Position numbers and translations under genes: made by a program
Source of the DNA: Clostridia bacterium
GTDB taxonomy: Bacteria > Bacillota > Clostridia > UBA1381 > UBA9506
Assembly: GCA_017507525.1 (NCBI GenBank)
Contig: JAFWAT010000048.1
Coordinates: forward strand, 1-60,034
DNA: 60,034 nucleotides
Reading direction: 5' to 3'
Part shown: piece after piece, positions 1 to 9,893 of the stretch
Position numbering within the stretch: position 1 is the first letter of the stretch
Layout of the letters: each line of letters begins with the position of its first letter
The notes under the pieces: generated by a model
Database searches by the model: none
Told to the model about the DNA's origin: nothing
Seen by the model: only the letters and a program-made list of their open reading frames with translations

Positions 1-912
1 AGCACTCTTTATGGTTGAAGATATTATGTACTTCGGTCTGCCTTTAATTTCCTCATAAATACGTGCAATATAGTAGCCTATGATTCCAAGGCTTATCATA
101 ATGATGCTTCCTATGAATATGGTTATAATTATGACTGTTGTCATACCTTCAAGCGCTCTGCCGATTATTTTATCAATCAGTGCCCATACACCGAAGATAA
201 CGGATATTGTAAGCATGATACTGCCGAGCGCGGTTACAATTTGCATGGGTGCAGTAGAGTATGATGAAATATTTGAAAGTGCATACTTTATAAGTCCCCG
301 TGTTGACCATTTGGATTCACCGTCAATACGCTTTTTAACATCATATTCAACCGTTGCTTTGTTGTAGCCTACCCAATAAGAAATGGCTCTGAAAAAGCCT
401 CTTTCGGGCATTTTATTAAGCACAGCAACAACCTTTCTGTCTAAAAGCTTAAAATCTGATGAATTGGCCATATCAAAGCCTGCCATACGGCTAATAGCAG
501 AATAGAAAATTTTTGCACCAATACTGTACAGTTTCTTTTCCTGCCCGCGTTCTTTTTTAATCCCTTCAACAATTTCGTAACCTTGTTCCCACAAGCGATA
601 CATTTCAACTATCTTTTCCGGTGGATGTTGAAGATCACAGTCAATGATAACGGCACAATCACCGTTGACTGCAGAGAGTCCTGCCGATATAGCAGATTCT
701 TTCCCAAAATTCCTTGAAAAATGCAGTCCTATTACATTTTCTTTCTCTGCCGAGAGTTCTGCTATCATTTTATAAGTTTGATCCTGCGAGCCATCATCTA
801 CAAAAATAAACTCACTATCAATATTGTTTTCTGTAAGCAGAGAATATATTACATGGTAGGCACTTTTTATACATTTTTCTTCATTGTATGCAGGAATAAT
901 TACGGATAACAT
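1..912 (-). CDS. Family 2 glycosyltransferase, GtrB/DPM1-like (3' end cut by window edge)
   Basis: Opens with ATG at 912 and stays open for 304 codons to the left edge, with no stop seen. The N-terminal GT-A domain (about residues 1-220) starts LSVIIPAYNE and has VDDGSQD and CDLQHPPE, the nucleotide-sugar and metal-binding signatures of GT2. Two hydrophobic segments follow (about 230-255 and 265-290), as in bactoprenol-phosphate glucosyltransferase GtrB and dolichol-phosphate mannosyltransferase homologues. Such enzymes load a sugar onto a polyprenyl phosphate at the inner face of the membrane, for later transfer outside. It is the last visible gene of the exopolysaccharide operon, 9 bp after the EAL gene. 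The sugar cannot be told from sequence. The GtrII-like protein at 15203-16753 could be its outer-face partner; that pairing is inference. Confidence 0.85.
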   Translation of the reverse strand, partial: MLSVIIPAYNEEKCIKSAYHVIYSLLTENNIDSEFIFVDDGSQDQTYKMIAELSAEKENVIGLHFSRNFGKESAISAGLSAVNGDCAVIIDCDLQHPPEKIVEMYRLWEQGYEIVEGIKKERGQEKKLYSIGAKIFYSAISRMAGFDMANSSDFKLLDRKVVAVLNKMPERGFFRAISYWVGYNKATVEYDVKKRIDGESKWSTRGLIKYALSNISSYSTAPMQIVTALGSIMLTISVIFGVWALIDKIIGRALEGMTTVIIITIFIGSIIMISLGIIGYYIARIYEEIKGRPKYIISSTIKSA

Positions 913-921
913 AAAATCACC

Positions 922-2289
922 TTACTGTTTCTCAAATAATTTTTCTAATTGTGTAACAGGCATCGGACGGTAAAAATAATACCCTTGAAGCATATCACAT
1001 CCGGCACTTACTACTGTTTGTTTGTGTTTTTCTGTCTCTATGCCTTCACATAGCGTCTTAAAGCCTAAATCATGAGCGGTTCTGATAATATTTTTAAGAA
1101 TTAAAAATCCTGACTCCGTTGTTGCCTTTTGCGTTATTGCTTTATCGATTTTTACAATGTTTATATCAAATTCAGCCAAATCACCAAAACTGGTGTAGCC
1201 TTTGCCAAAATCATCTAAAAGAATTAAAATCCCTTTTTCTTTCAAACGGGCTAAATTCGTTATCATTACCAACTTTTCATTCTCATTTAGACTTTTATCC
1301 TCAAGAATTTCAACAGCAATACACGAATAGTCAATACCATATTTCTCTATAATAGATATTATTTTTTCTGCAAGTTTTCTGTCACAAAGAGTATGTCGTG
1401 AAAAATTGATTGTATATACATACTTGGTACGATTTTCTTTATCGCTCGAAATCCATTTGCAGTTTTTTTCAAAGATATAGTAATCAAATTTCTCGTTAAG
1501 ACCAACATTGTTTACTGCCGACAGGAACAGGTGTGGTGTCAACACGCCTTCTGTAGTCGAATTAAGCCTGGACAGCACCTCAGCACCCATAATTTTATTT
1601 GTTTTAGCATCTAAAATAGGCTGATATTCGAGGAAAAATCTATTACTGTCAATTTCGTTTTGTATGTTGTTTTCAATTTTCAGCTTTCTTTCAAATTCCT
1701 TTCCGTTTGAGCTATCCCACTGACAGTATAAAACATTTTTATCCTCAGCGATACTGCAAGCCTGCTTTGCTCTTACAAGTGCAGTTTTAAATGATACCTC
1801 TGTCGAACCGGTCATATAATAACCAAAATTCACACGAACAACATTAACTGCACCGTGTTTTACAAAAGTTTCGTTGATTTCTGCAAAGCATTTGTCAATG
1901 CACTTTGCCATTTCATCCGATTCTAAATCGTTTAACGCAACGAAATTCTCATTGCCGTAAAGAGAAATTTCTCCATCTATACCAAGGCATAAATGGTTAA
2001 ATAAAATTCTTTTAATTTGCTCATACGTTCTGGTAGCCTTTGATTCGGAGTATAGTCGTTTCATGCTATCAAGAACTATTGAAATGTATACAATTGAGCG
2101 TTTTTTTCGCAGATTTCCTGCTTTTTCAAAATCATTTTCTATCTTACTTATACCGCAAAAACTTTTCTCCGCTATTTCTTTTGCTGTTTTTACAGATTTC
2201 ATAGTAAAGTATAGTCCAATTAGACCCATAACAAGAAAAATTATTGCAAGAATAGTTAGAATCACATAAGGATATTCTAAAATTGTCAT
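922..2289 (-). CDS. Membrane EAL-domain c-di-GMP phosphodiesterase with degenerate GGDEF
   Basis: 455 aa. One N-terminal membrane segment (about 8-29) is followed by a shrunken GGDEF-like domain (about 60-195). There the signature reads GNENF (112-116) instead of GGDEF, so cyclase activity is unlikely. The C-terminal EAL domain (about 205-453) keeps the catalytic and metal set: E237 in an EVL variant of EAL, N295, E328, D359-D360 in DDFG, K380, E415 and Q435. It should therefore hydrolyse c-di-GMP to pGpG at the membrane. It sits between glycosyltransferases in the same operon as an intact GGDEF protein, so it probably lowers c-di-GMP locally around the export machinery. The fold assignment is firm; the local-control role is inference. 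Confidence 0.88.
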   Translation of the reverse strand: MTILEYPYVILTILAIIFLVMGLIGLYFTMKSVKTAKEIAEKSFCGISKIENDFEKAGNLRKKRSIVYISIVLDSMKRLYSESKATRTYEQIKRILFNHLCLGIDGEISLYGNENFVALNDLESDEMAKCIDKCFAEINETFVKHGAVNVVRVNFGYYMTGSTEVSFKTALVRAKQACSIAEDKNVLYCQWDSSNGKEFERKLKIENNIQNEIDSNRFFLEYQPILDAKTNKIMGAEVLSRLNSTTEGVLTPHLFLSAVNNVGLNEKFDYYIFEKNCKWISSDKENRTKYVYTINFSRHTLCDRKLAEKIISIIEKYGIDYSCIAVEILEDKSLNENEKLVMITNLARLKEKGILILLDDFGKGYTSFGDLAEFDINIVKIDKAITQKATTESGFLILKNIIRTAHDLGFKTLCEGIETEKHKQTVVSAGCDMLQGYYFYRPMPVTQLEKLFEKQ

Positions 2290-2303
2290 TTTGTAGCCAC
2301 CTG

Positions 2304-3371
2304 CTATCTATTCTCAAAAATTGGATACTGTTTTGTTCCGGAAGTCTGTTTAAGACCTAAATCTTTTGCTATCTTCATGCATTTTTCAATGTCTTTTTTT
2401 GCTGTTTGTTTTCTGCGGATCATTTCTTTTATCAAGAAAAACGGGTTACACGTGAGCAACACTTTTACAATGTCCGATTTCGATACACCGCATCTTTTGT
2501 ATTCTGCTAAAATTTCAAAAAGAGCATAATTTACGGAGCCTTCATCAAAGTTTTTGTTGGTCACGCGTTTGAGCCATTTTGCATAAGTAAAAAACTTGTG
2601 TATGTCAGCTTTTTCTTTGAAATAAATACCGCTAATATAGAACTCTTTCATCTCTTCATCCATTTCCTGAAGCAGTGAGGCATAGTATTTCTGCTGAATT
2701 TTAAGCACTTCGGTATGCTGTCTTTGGAGTGTTGTACTTGTAATTTGTTTATCGTGCAGTCGGTATATTAAAAGGCATTCAGGGAGAATCTCGATTTTCT
2801 GATTTTCAGTTACCATTCTTGTCCATAATTCAAGGTCCTCAGTACAAGTAAGGGTAGTGTCATAAGTAAACTTTTTCATCACCTCAGCCTTGGCAATAAC
2901 ACCGGGGTGCAGTATTGGATTTGCAACAAGAAGCATAGCTTTTAAGGCCTGATTATCACATCTGCCGCCTGCGCCGCCTGACATGTAAACGCCGTTTTTA
3001 ACGGTCATAAACCTGCAAGAGGATAATGCCACATCGCTATGTTCTTCCATAAATTTATATTGCTTTTCAAATCGGTCGGGAAGGCAGATGTCGTCTGCGT
3101 CCATTCTTGCTATGTATTTGCCCGAGGAAAGGAAAATGGCCTTGTTAAGTGATGTGGGAAGCTTTAAATTCACTTCGTTTGTATGAACTTTTATTCTTTC
3201 ATCCTTTGACGCAAAACCTGCCAGAATTTCACTCGTGGAATCTGTTGAACAATCATTTATGACAATTAGTTCCCAGTTCTTAAAGGTCTGGTTTCTGACA
3301 CTTTCTATTGCTTCTTCAAGGTATGTTTCACCGTTATACACACTCATAATGACTGATATTTCAGGCTTCAT
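2304..3371 (-). CDS. Family 2 glycosyltransferase
   Basis: 355 aa from the ATG at 3371, chosen because AGGGTGA lies about 9 nt upstream. A GTG four codons earlier at 3383 overlaps the previous stop but has no well-spaced ribosome site. The GT2 A-fold begins ISVIMSVYNGETYLEEAIES, then VINDCSTD and RMDADD (the DXD metal site), with a C-terminal helical region and no membrane span. It should add one sugar to the lipid-linked repeat unit on the cytosolic face. It is the third of three consecutive GT2 paralogues separated by 0-15 bp, consistent with a multi-sugar repeat unit. Donor and linkage are unknown. Confidence 0.88.
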   Translation of the reverse strand: MKPEISVIMSVYNGETYLEEAIESVRNQTFKNWELIVINDCSTDSTSEILAGFASKDERIKVHTNEVNLKLPTSLNKAIFLSSGKYIARMDADDICLPDRFEKQYKFMEEHSDVALSSCRFMTVKNGVYMSGGAGGRCDNQALKAMLLVANPILHPGVIAKAEVMKKFTYDTTLTCTEDLELWTRMVTENQKIEILPECLLIYRLHDKQITSTTLQRQHTEVLKIQQKYYASLLQEMDEEMKEFYISGIYFKEKADIHKFFTYAKWLKRVTNKNFDEGSVNYALFEILAEYKRCGVSKSDIVKVLLTCNPFFLIKEMIRRKQTAKKDIEKCMKIAKDLGLKQTSGTKQYPIFENR

Positions 3372-3379
3372 AAGATGTT

Positions 3380-4399
3380 TCACCCTTTCTTTAAAATGTT
3401 TCTGATATTTTTACATACATTAAGAAAATAAAACGCTGTTTTATAACATTTTTTCTTCATAAAGAAGATAGCGATTCTGCTTTTTGGTGAAATTTTTTCA
3501 AACTCTGCACATTGGATTTTTTCACCATGCAACGAGTTTATGATATTTTCCTTAATCGGCTTTATACTTTTAAAGTGATTGCCTTCTGCTGCTGATGCTA
3601 ATATTGTAAAGCACATAAAACAAGAGTAGCGGCAAACTTGCTTATCAAAATCAATCACTTTTTCCATATCATTTTTGCTTATTTCATTGATAACATCTTC
3701 TATGAGATAAATTTGCTTTGTGTTAAACTCTTTGGATAAGGAATCCTCTCTTACGGTGTATAAATACGCTTCCTTCTTGCTTATATACACACTTTTTGCA
3801 TGTAAATAGCAGGGAAGAGTGCAACACAAATCTTCACCCAATGAGATTTTTTCGCTTACCCCAAGCTGATGCGGTGTCAAAAGCTCTCTTTTTATTGCTT
3901 TACCGGACAAATAATAGGATAGATGATTCATATCTTTGTCCATTAAAAGTCGTGGATAAATGTATTTTTCAATCTCTTTTCCGGTATAAAATCCTTCATC
4001 AAGTCCGTCATTTGTGATATTTACGGTGTGACCGTTTTTTACCCATTTGTAGGAGAACGATACAATGTCGCAATTTGTATCTTTTATTATTTTATATGCG
4101 CATTCTAAAGAATCATTTTCTATTAGGTCATCGGAGTCAAGGTTAAATACATAGTCACCCCTGGCTTCCTTTATTCCGGCTCTTCTGGCGCTTGCAAGTC
4201 CGCCGTTAGATTTATGAATCACCTTTATGCGTTCATCTTTTTCTTTATATGTGTCACATATTTCGGGGCATCTGTCAGGGGAGCCGTCATCAACCAAAAT
4301 AAGCTCAAAATCAGAAAATGTTTGATTTAAAACGCTCTCTATACAGCCTGATAGATATTTTTCAACCTTATATACAGGTACTATTACTGAAAAAAACAT
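3380..4399 (-). CDS. Family 2 glycosyltransferase
   Basis: 339 aa from the ATG at 4399, supported by AGGTGA five bases upstream; a GTG at 4408 directly after the previous stop is the alternative. GT2 signatures: FSVIVPVYKVEKYL, VDDGSPD and the DXD motif NLDSDD, then a helical tail typical of capsule and teichoic-acid transferases of the EpsJ/WaaE type. It is soluble and presumably membrane-associated. It is the middle member of the GT2 trio. Its stop TGA at 3380-3382 lies just ahead of the next gene, so translation is probably coupled. Substrate unknown. Confidence 0.88.
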   Translation of the reverse strand: MFFSVIVPVYKVEKYLSGCIESVLNQTFSDFELILVDDGSPDRCPEICDTYKEKDERIKVIHKSNGGLASARRAGIKEARGDYVFNLDSDDLIENDSLECAYKIIKDTNCDIVSFSYKWVKNGHTVNITNDGLDEGFYTGKEIEKYIYPRLLMDKDMNHLSYYLSGKAIKRELLTPHQLGVSEKISLGEDLCCTLPCYLHAKSVYISKKEAYLYTVREDSLSKEFNTKQIYLIEDVINEISKNDMEKVIDFDKQVCRYSCFMCFTILASAAEGNHFKSIKPIKENIINSLHGEKIQCAEFEKISPKSRIAIFFMKKKCYKTAFYFLNVCKNIRNILKKG

Positions 4400-4408
4400 A
4401 TCTTTCAC

Positions 4409-5467
4409 CTATTTGCTTCTTAATCCTACAAGTATTTTTAACAGAAAGTATAGTCTGTGCTTCATACCATAAGCAAACACTCTTTGCCGGAGCGGCAGTG
4501 TTCCAATGGGGTATGCGTTAAGTGCTCTTACGGTTAAACTGTGTGTGCACACAGACTTTAGTCTTTTCTTTAAGTCGGAATATGTAATCTTGTTATTTTT
4601 AGCATACATTATTTCCTGAGAGCAAAGCACTCTGCACATTGCCTGCCAGAATCTGTAGAGATAAACTTGATATTCTTCAGGCTTTATATCTTTTTTAAAT
4701 TGTTCCTCAACCCGATTTGCAAAGACAAGGCTTTTTTCAAATCTGTCTTTTTTATATGATTTTGAAATTGAATCCTCATTTCTGCAATAGTTATAAAATG
4801 CTTCGTCTATTCCGGTTGCCTTATCTATGCAGGATATGTAATCTATCATAAACAGCGCATCCTCTGAAAGCATTTCCCTTTCAGATTGAAACGTAATGTT
4901 ATTTCTCTTTATGATTTCACTCTTAAACAGATTCTTCCAAATACTCATTCCGTATTTGCTGTCATCGCTATCTTCAGGGGTAGCTCCAACAATGCCCATT
5001 TTGAGCTTTTTTAAGCTTTCGGCAGTATCAAAATGTGTATCCTGATCAAAATAAGTTTTACGAATACATTCGCCCTCTTTACTGAACATATTTCCGTCTA
5101 CAAACAAAACGCCGGACATCACAAGGTCAGAACCATATTTTACTGCTTTTTCATAAAGCGTTTTAAACATATTTAACGCTACAAAATCATCTGAATCTAC
5201 AAAGCCGATGTATTCGCCGGTTGCGATTCGGAGTGCCGCATTTCGTGCCTTGCCGGCACCCTCATTCTCCTTATGAAGAACCTTTATGCGAGAATCTTCC
5301 ACCGCCAATTTATTGCACATTTCAAGTGACGAATCTGTCGATGAATCGTCTACAAGGATTATCTCAATCTCTTTAAGAGATTGATTCTTTAAAGAGTTTA
5401 CACATCTTTCAAGATATTTCTCCGCATTATACACGGGAACGATAATACTTACGATCGGCTGTGGCAC
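4409..5467 (-). CDS. Family 2 glycosyltransferase
   Basis: 352 aa from a GTG at 5467, preferred because AGAGGTGA ends five bases upstream. A GTG at 5476 overlapping the preceding TGA is also possible. The N-terminal GT-A fold has VSIIVPVYNAEKYLERC, VDDSSTD and the DXD motif FVDSDD, matching the EpsJ-like family of exopolysaccharide glycosyltransferases. The C-terminal third is helical and lysine-rich. First of three consecutive GT2 genes, immediately after a GT4 gene. It likely transfers a sugar to the growing undecaprenyl-linked repeat. Substrate unknown. Confidence 0.88.
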   Translation of the reverse strand: MPQPIVSIIVPVYNAEKYLERCVNSLKNQSLKEIEIILVDDSSTDSSLEMCNKLAVEDSRIKVLHKENEGAGKARNAALRIATGEYIGFVDSDDFVALNMFKTLYEKAVKYGSDLVMSGVLFVDGNMFSKEGECIRKTYFDQDTHFDTAESLKKLKMGIVGATPEDSDDSKYGMSIWKNLFKSEIIKRNNITFQSEREMLSEDALFMIDYISCIDKATGIDEAFYNYCRNEDSISKSYKKDRFEKSLVFANRVEEQFKKDIKPEEYQVYLYRFWQAMCRVLCSQEIMYAKNNKITYSDLKKRLKSVCTHSLTVRALNAYPIGTLPLRQRVFAYGMKHRLYFLLKILVGLRSK

Positions 5468-5472
5468 ATGTC

Positions 5473-6681
5473 TCACCTCTTGGCTAGTTTTTTATATTCC
5501 TTGATTAATATATCAGCGTAGGCTTCCACGCTTAAAATGTTCTCTTTCTCATTTTTGCAATTTTCTTTCAGGGTGTTATAATAGTCCTCATTTTCAATCG
5601 TTTCTTTTAATTTAAGTGCAATTGCTTCAGGTGTCGGTTCGTTTACAAGCGTGCCGGTAACGCCGTCTTTTACAAGCTCTGCCATGCCGCCGCTGTTCAT
5701 TGTCACAACGGGAACCCCCATACAATGCGCTTCGAGTATGGAAAGCGGACAGTTTTCATAACATATAGAAGGCAACAAAAGAACTTTTGCATTTCCCATC
5801 AGTTCTGTTAGCTCATCCCCGGTAAGAAAGCCCGCAAGCCTGATATTTGGAATATCTTTTAGCACATCTTCATTCGGACCGCTTCCTGCCACTACAAAAC
5901 TATATTCAGGAAGAAGTTTAGCCGCACCTGCTATGTTTTCAATGCCTTTTTCTTTAGAAAGCCTTCCTACAAATACAATATAGGAATCTTCCTTCCGGGC
6001 GGCATTTGCAAATGTTTCTTTATCTATAAAATTATGTATTGTTTTGGTTTTTCCCTTATAATATTCTTTTGCCGATAGGAGCTTTTTTTCAAGGAATTTA
6101 CTTGGGCAAACAAACAAATCAACCTTTTTGTAGGTTTTGAGAAGAGAATATAGCTTTGCCTCTATAACGCCTATCATGCTTTTAACCATTGATGCGTGAA
6201 TACATTTATTTTTGATGCAGTTAATGTGCATGCCTCCAACACATTTTTCACAAGGCATGTTTTTGTCAAAGTTATAAAGAAGGTGATTGGGGCAAATCAT
6301 TTGATAATCATGCACGGTCTGCACCAGCGGGATTCTCTTTTTCTTTATGCCATAAATGATGGATGGCGTAAGCTGAAAGTTTATATTATTCATATGAACT
6401 ATATCCGGTTTAAAATCGTCAATTACCTGCATAATTTTCTTCTTGGCTTCAAAGGAATAAACTATTTTAAAAGGATACAGAAATCTTGCAAGTCCTTTTG
6501 CGTGAAAGTCCATATTTTGCGTATACAGACCTTTAGCGTTTCCTACCGTATTCTTTTCATCATACATACCAAAAAACTGGATCTCGTGACCAATCTTTTT
6601 AAGATGCTCCGCAAGATAGAGCATATAACTTTCGCTTCCGCCACGAGGATACAGGAATTTATTGACCATTAAAATTTTCAT
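5473..6681 (-). CDS. Family 4 glycosyltransferase (GT-B fold)
   Basis: 402 aa. An N-terminal Rossmann domain begins ILMVNKFLYPRGGSESY. A central cysteine-rich patch (about residues 130-165) contains NHLLY, CEKCVGG and CIKNKCIH; the C-terminal GT4 domain (about 215-380) has FVGRLSKEKGIE and an EX7E motif (ENCPLSILE). It is a retaining glycosyltransferase acting in the cytosol. The ATG overlaps the previous gene's TGA (ATGA), so translation is coupled with the polymerase gene upstream. The C-x2-C...C-x4-C pattern occurs in a subset of capsule GT4 enzymes and may bind metal; that is inference. Donor unknown. Confidence 0.9.
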   Translation of the reverse strand: MKILMVNKFLYPRGGSESYMLYLAEHLKKIGHEIQFFGMYDEKNTVGNAKGLYTQNMDFHAKGLARFLYPFKIVYSFEAKKKIMQVIDDFKPDIVHMNNINFQLTPSIIYGIKKKRIPLVQTVHDYQMICPNHLLYNFDKNMPCEKCVGGMHINCIKNKCIHASMVKSMIGVIEAKLYSLLKTYKKVDLFVCPSKFLEKKLLSAKEYYKGKTKTIHNFIDKETFANAARKEDSYIVFVGRLSKEKGIENIAGAAKLLPEYSFVVAGSGPNEDVLKDIPNIRLAGFLTGDELTELMGNAKVLLLPSICYENCPLSILEAHCMGVPVVTMNSGGMAELVKDGVTGTLVNEPTPEAIALKLKETIENEDYYNTLKENCKNEKENILSVEAYADILIKEYKKLAKR

Positions 6682-7982
6682 AATAGAGAATCCCTTTCCT
6701 CTTCTTGATTAGCCTTAGAAATATAACCAAACATTTTATATTCACTGTGGCGTACATTTTCTTCAAATCCATTGCCCATCATCAGCATTGCAAGAACGCC
6801 CGTTAAGAGCGGATAGTTCATAGTATTGTCTGTGGTTGACACGATGATCAGGTAAAGGGTAAGAATAAATGTAATGATGGAATTTTCTGTATTTCCACGT
6901 TTTCCAAAATACCATACCCTAACTAGAGTCATTGACACAAGCCATATAATATAACCCCAAAATCCCAAATCAATGAAGTGCTGGAGGAAGTCATTATGAA
7001 CTGATGCAACACCAACATTCATAAATGTGTTCAGTTGATATGTGAGGAATCCGATTCCGTTGCCCAAAAAACCGGGGTTGAATTCATAAAATTTATCTAC
7101 GGCGTTATAAATTTCCACACGACCGCTGGTGTTAATTCCCGCCTTTTCAAGAAGCTCGAAGGCATCCATCTTTATAAGGGCAATATAACCGATTAGCAGG
7201 AGTATGACAACAACAGTAAAAAAAGTAACAAGTCTGCTTGCTGTTTTTTTGCTATAGTGCGCAATAAACTTTAAAGGATACCCAAATGCAAGCGCGATTG
7301 CAATGGCTATTATTGCGATTCTCTTAAATGCTGACATGAAGCAGAAAAGGCACAGGAAAAGCAATATAAAATATAGAATGCTTTTTTTTGGTTTATAAAG
7401 CATATATATCAAATATGCTCCAAGACAGAATGCAAGCTCGTGAATCTCCGCCTGAACGATAATGTCTCCGGTTACATCTGCAAAGGTGATAACTAAGGTT
7501 ATAAATTCAGAGAAGTAGTTACCAAGTCCGTTTTGTGCGATAACGGTAGCTATAATCAAAATGTTTGCAATCAAAATTGCTATAAGGTTATACCATATAC
7601 CGCGTTTTCCGAAAACATATAATAGAGCACCTGCTCCCAAAGCAAATGAAAGCATATTTGCATACACAAATGAACTTGAAAGTCCTCTTGATATAACACT
7701 GACATCCACAGTTCCCATAAACCAAACAAACAGTGATACGATTGTAGTTACTAAGAGAGGAATACTGTAAATGCACGCATCCTTAAAAGCGGTAAATCCT
7801 CTTGCAATATTAGGCTTATATAGAAACAAAAGAGCTGCAGAGCCAAAGAGAACAAGGGCAAATGCATGACGGTATGTAACGTGCAAGCCTATATCAATGT
7901 ATTCATTTAGAAAATAATACATCATGACAGCAAAGGCCATAAAATAAAATGCTTTAGCTTTTTCAAGAATTTTATTTTCCAC
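6678..7982 (-). CDS. wzy: O-antigen polymerase/ligase family protein (Wzy-like)
   Basis: 434 aa from a GTG at 7982 with AGGAGGG about 9 nt upstream. Roughly ten to twelve hydrophobic segments span the protein. The large outer loop after about residue 270 carries the O-antigen ligase/polymerase (PF04932) pattern SGRVEIYNAVDKF, then NGIGF and SVHNDFLQHFIDLG. In a Wzx/Wzy pathway it joins repeat units on the outer face. Its position directly after two Wzz-like proteins, and in the same operon as a Wzx flippase and a phosphosugar transferase, argues for polymerase rather than ligase. Wzy proteins diverge too much to infer the linkage. Confidence 0.85.
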   Translation of the reverse strand: MENKILEKAKAFYFMAFAVMMYYFLNEYIDIGLHVTYRHAFALVLFGSAALLFLYKPNIARGFTAFKDACIYSIPLLVTTIVSLFVWFMGTVDVSVISRGLSSSFVYANMLSFALGAGALLYVFGKRGIWYNLIAILIANILIIATVIAQNGLGNYFSEFITLVITFADVTGDIIVQAEIHELAFCLGAYLIYMLYKPKKSILYFILLFLCLFCFMSAFKRIAIIAIAIALAFGYPLKFIAHYSKKTASRLVTFFTVVVILLLIGYIALIKMDAFELLEKAGINTSGRVEIYNAVDKFYEFNPGFLGNGIGFLTYQLNTFMNVGVASVHNDFLQHFIDLGFWGYIIWLVSMTLVRVWYFGKRGNTENSIITFILTLYLIIVSTTDNTMNYPLLTGVLAMLMMGNGFEENVRHSEYKMFGYISKANQEEERDSLL

Positions 7983-8027
7983 GCTTTTTGCCCTCCTTTC
8001 TATTACAAGAGATGTTTAAAGCGAGCG

Positions 8028-9881
8028 TTATTCCTTTAAATCTGAAGTATAGTTCTTTTTGTTTATGATTGCCTCTGAAAGCAATTTTCTTGCTGTTTTG
8101 TTTTCCTTAAAGGTCTCGGAAATACCAATCTTATACTCAATCACAACATTTTTGTGTTCTTCTCTTTCATCAAGTCTGAGTCTGAAGAGTCTCATGATAT
8201 CTTCAACAGTAATGTAATCAGCTTCTTCTGTCAGCATTACAAAGCTGCCATTACCATTATATATGTACTCGGTCTTAGATTTACCGAAGGATTCTTTTAT
8301 GTAGTTTGTGAACATCTTAATGATTTCGTCACCAACATCCCTTGAATACTCGGTGTTGATGTGTACCAAATTCGATATATCAACTATGCAGTACACAACA
8401 CCGTCATCAAGAAGCTTTTTATCCTTGGATTTTAAGTATTTATCAAGGTACGCTCTGTTATTAAGCTCGGTAAGATGATCGGTATAGAAAATGTAATTGA
8501 TTATGTCTCCTGCTCTTCCTAAAACAATTGCGCCGCCTGAGCAGAGAATCATAAGGAAGAAAAATGCAATTGCCGTATAAAGCGGCACATTCACACTTTC
8601 TCTTACAGATGCCGATGATAACACGGAAATGTAGCTTGCACCAAGGTATTTGTTGTACTCGTTATTGGTTTTCATCGTGGTATCGTAAAGAGCAGTCAGT
8701 TTACCCAGCAGTGCATCAATTTCTTTCTCAACTTCTTCTTTTACGGCTGTATATTGCTCATTGCAAAGCTCTGTGCAAGTCAAATCAGAGGCGGCACAAG
8801 CACCGCCGCAATTACCCGTACAAGATGTAAATGTATTTAAAATATAGTTGCAGTATGCAGAGTCAATAATTGCGTGTTCCTTGCTTTCATTACAGTCTCT
8901 CCAACTGTAAATCAATTCATCGTATGTTACAGTCTGGTCTCCGACATAATCCTGAACATTTCTCTCGTGAAGATTATCCAGAATGTATTCATAGCTGATA
9001 TTTGTATTTCCCGATTCGCGCATCTTAGTTACATAAGCATCGATTACTGTAACAATATCTTCCACAAGACTTTTATCCTTTTCATTGGAAATATTATTGT
9101 TATCTATTCTTGTTGTATAGTCAGAAACAAGCACCGATTTATTTTTTGTAATCTGATATTTATAAATTTTAGAGAAAAGGGATGAAACATTAACCTGTCT
9201 TAAATAGTCAAAATCATTCGCAAGCTCAGTAAACGATACCCCTGTTTCGGTTGCTCTGTAATAATTGTTCTGCTCAATTCTCTGATACAGGGTAGTGAGA
9301 GTGTTATCAATACTTGTATCAATCAGTTCCATCATTTCAATGTAATCGTAATCATTTTTATTAAGGTTTTCGATGGTATTATTTGCAGGCGCAACATTTA
9401 CATACTTTTGACTGAATTGTTCAAAATAAACATCCAGTATTTCATCAAGAACCGTTCTCGCAAAATCAGGACCTTCACCGCTGGTTGCAGCAAAAGAAAC
9501 AATAAAGGTGCTTGGCTCATATATGTATTCTTCGCCTTCTTCAAGCTTTGCGTCTTTCTGTGCTACCTTATCCGCATCCTCAATGGGAGTTATATCAATT
9601 CTTGATATAAGACTGTCAACTGAGTAAATACCGGTCAGTCCCATCTTATCAACCACTTTTGACATTACAGCAGAGGATTTAATTTCGTTTACATCAAGTT
9701 TATCACCGGTAGGAGCGAGGCCCTGTTCAGCCTGCTCGTCATTATAATGAATAACCTCTGACGCTATATATGAATTGGATGCTGAAAGTTTAAAATATAC
9801 AGCATAGGTTGCTAAAAGGCAAAAAATGACGATGAACGGCAACAGCTTTTTTAAATATCTTAAAATTTGAAAATTTTTCAT
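8028..9881 (-). CDS. Wzz-like chain-length regulator fused to a degenerate GGDEF domain
   Basis: 617 aa from the ATG at 9881 (GGAGG six bases upstream); an ATG two codons earlier touches the ribosome site. Order: membrane segment 15-31; a long extracytoplasmic region 32-433 whose start has the Wzz/polysaccharide co-polymerase look (IASEVIHYND, then DVNEIKSSAVMSKVVDKMGL); membrane segment 434-454; cytoplasmic GGDEF fold 463-612. The fold keeps FYTDHLTELNNRAYLDKYL, IVDISNL and VGDEII, but the active loop reads GNGSF (543-547) and no RxxD inhibitory site is seen, so it probably senses rather than makes c-di-GMP. Seven cysteines lie at 330-373 outside the membrane. Wzz proteins set polymer length with Wzy. 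No BY-kinase tail is present. Coupling of nucleotide sensing to chain length is inference. Confidence 0.82.
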   Translation of the reverse strand: MKNFQILRYLKKLLPFIVIFCLLATYAVYFKLSASNSYIASEVIHYNDEQAEQGLAPTGDKLDVNEIKSSAVMSKVVDKMGLTGIYSVDSLISRIDITPIEDADKVAQKDAKLEEGEEYIYEPSTFIVSFAATSGEGPDFARTVLDEILDVYFEQFSQKYVNVAPANNTIENLNKNDYDYIEMMELIDTSIDNTLTTLYQRIEQNNYYRATETGVSFTELANDFDYLRQVNVSSLFSKIYKYQITKNKSVLVSDYTTRIDNNNISNEKDKSLVEDIVTVIDAYVTKMRESGNTNISYEYILDNLHERNVQDYVGDQTVTYDELIYSWRDCNESKEHAIIDSAYCNYILNTFTSCTGNCGGACAASDLTCTELCNEQYTAVKEEVEKEIDALLGKLTALYDTTMKTNNEYNKYLGASYISVLSSASVRESVNVPLYTAIAFFFLMILCSGGAIVLGRAGDIINYIFYTDHLTELNNRAYLDKYLKSKDKKLLDDGVVYCIVDISNLVHINTEYSRDVGDEIIKMFTNYIKESFGKSKTEYIYNGNGSFVMLTEEADYITVEDIMRLFRLRLDEREEHKNVVIEYKIGISETFKENKTARKLLSEAIINKKNYTSDLKE

Positions 9882-9893
9882 TCTCATCCTCCT

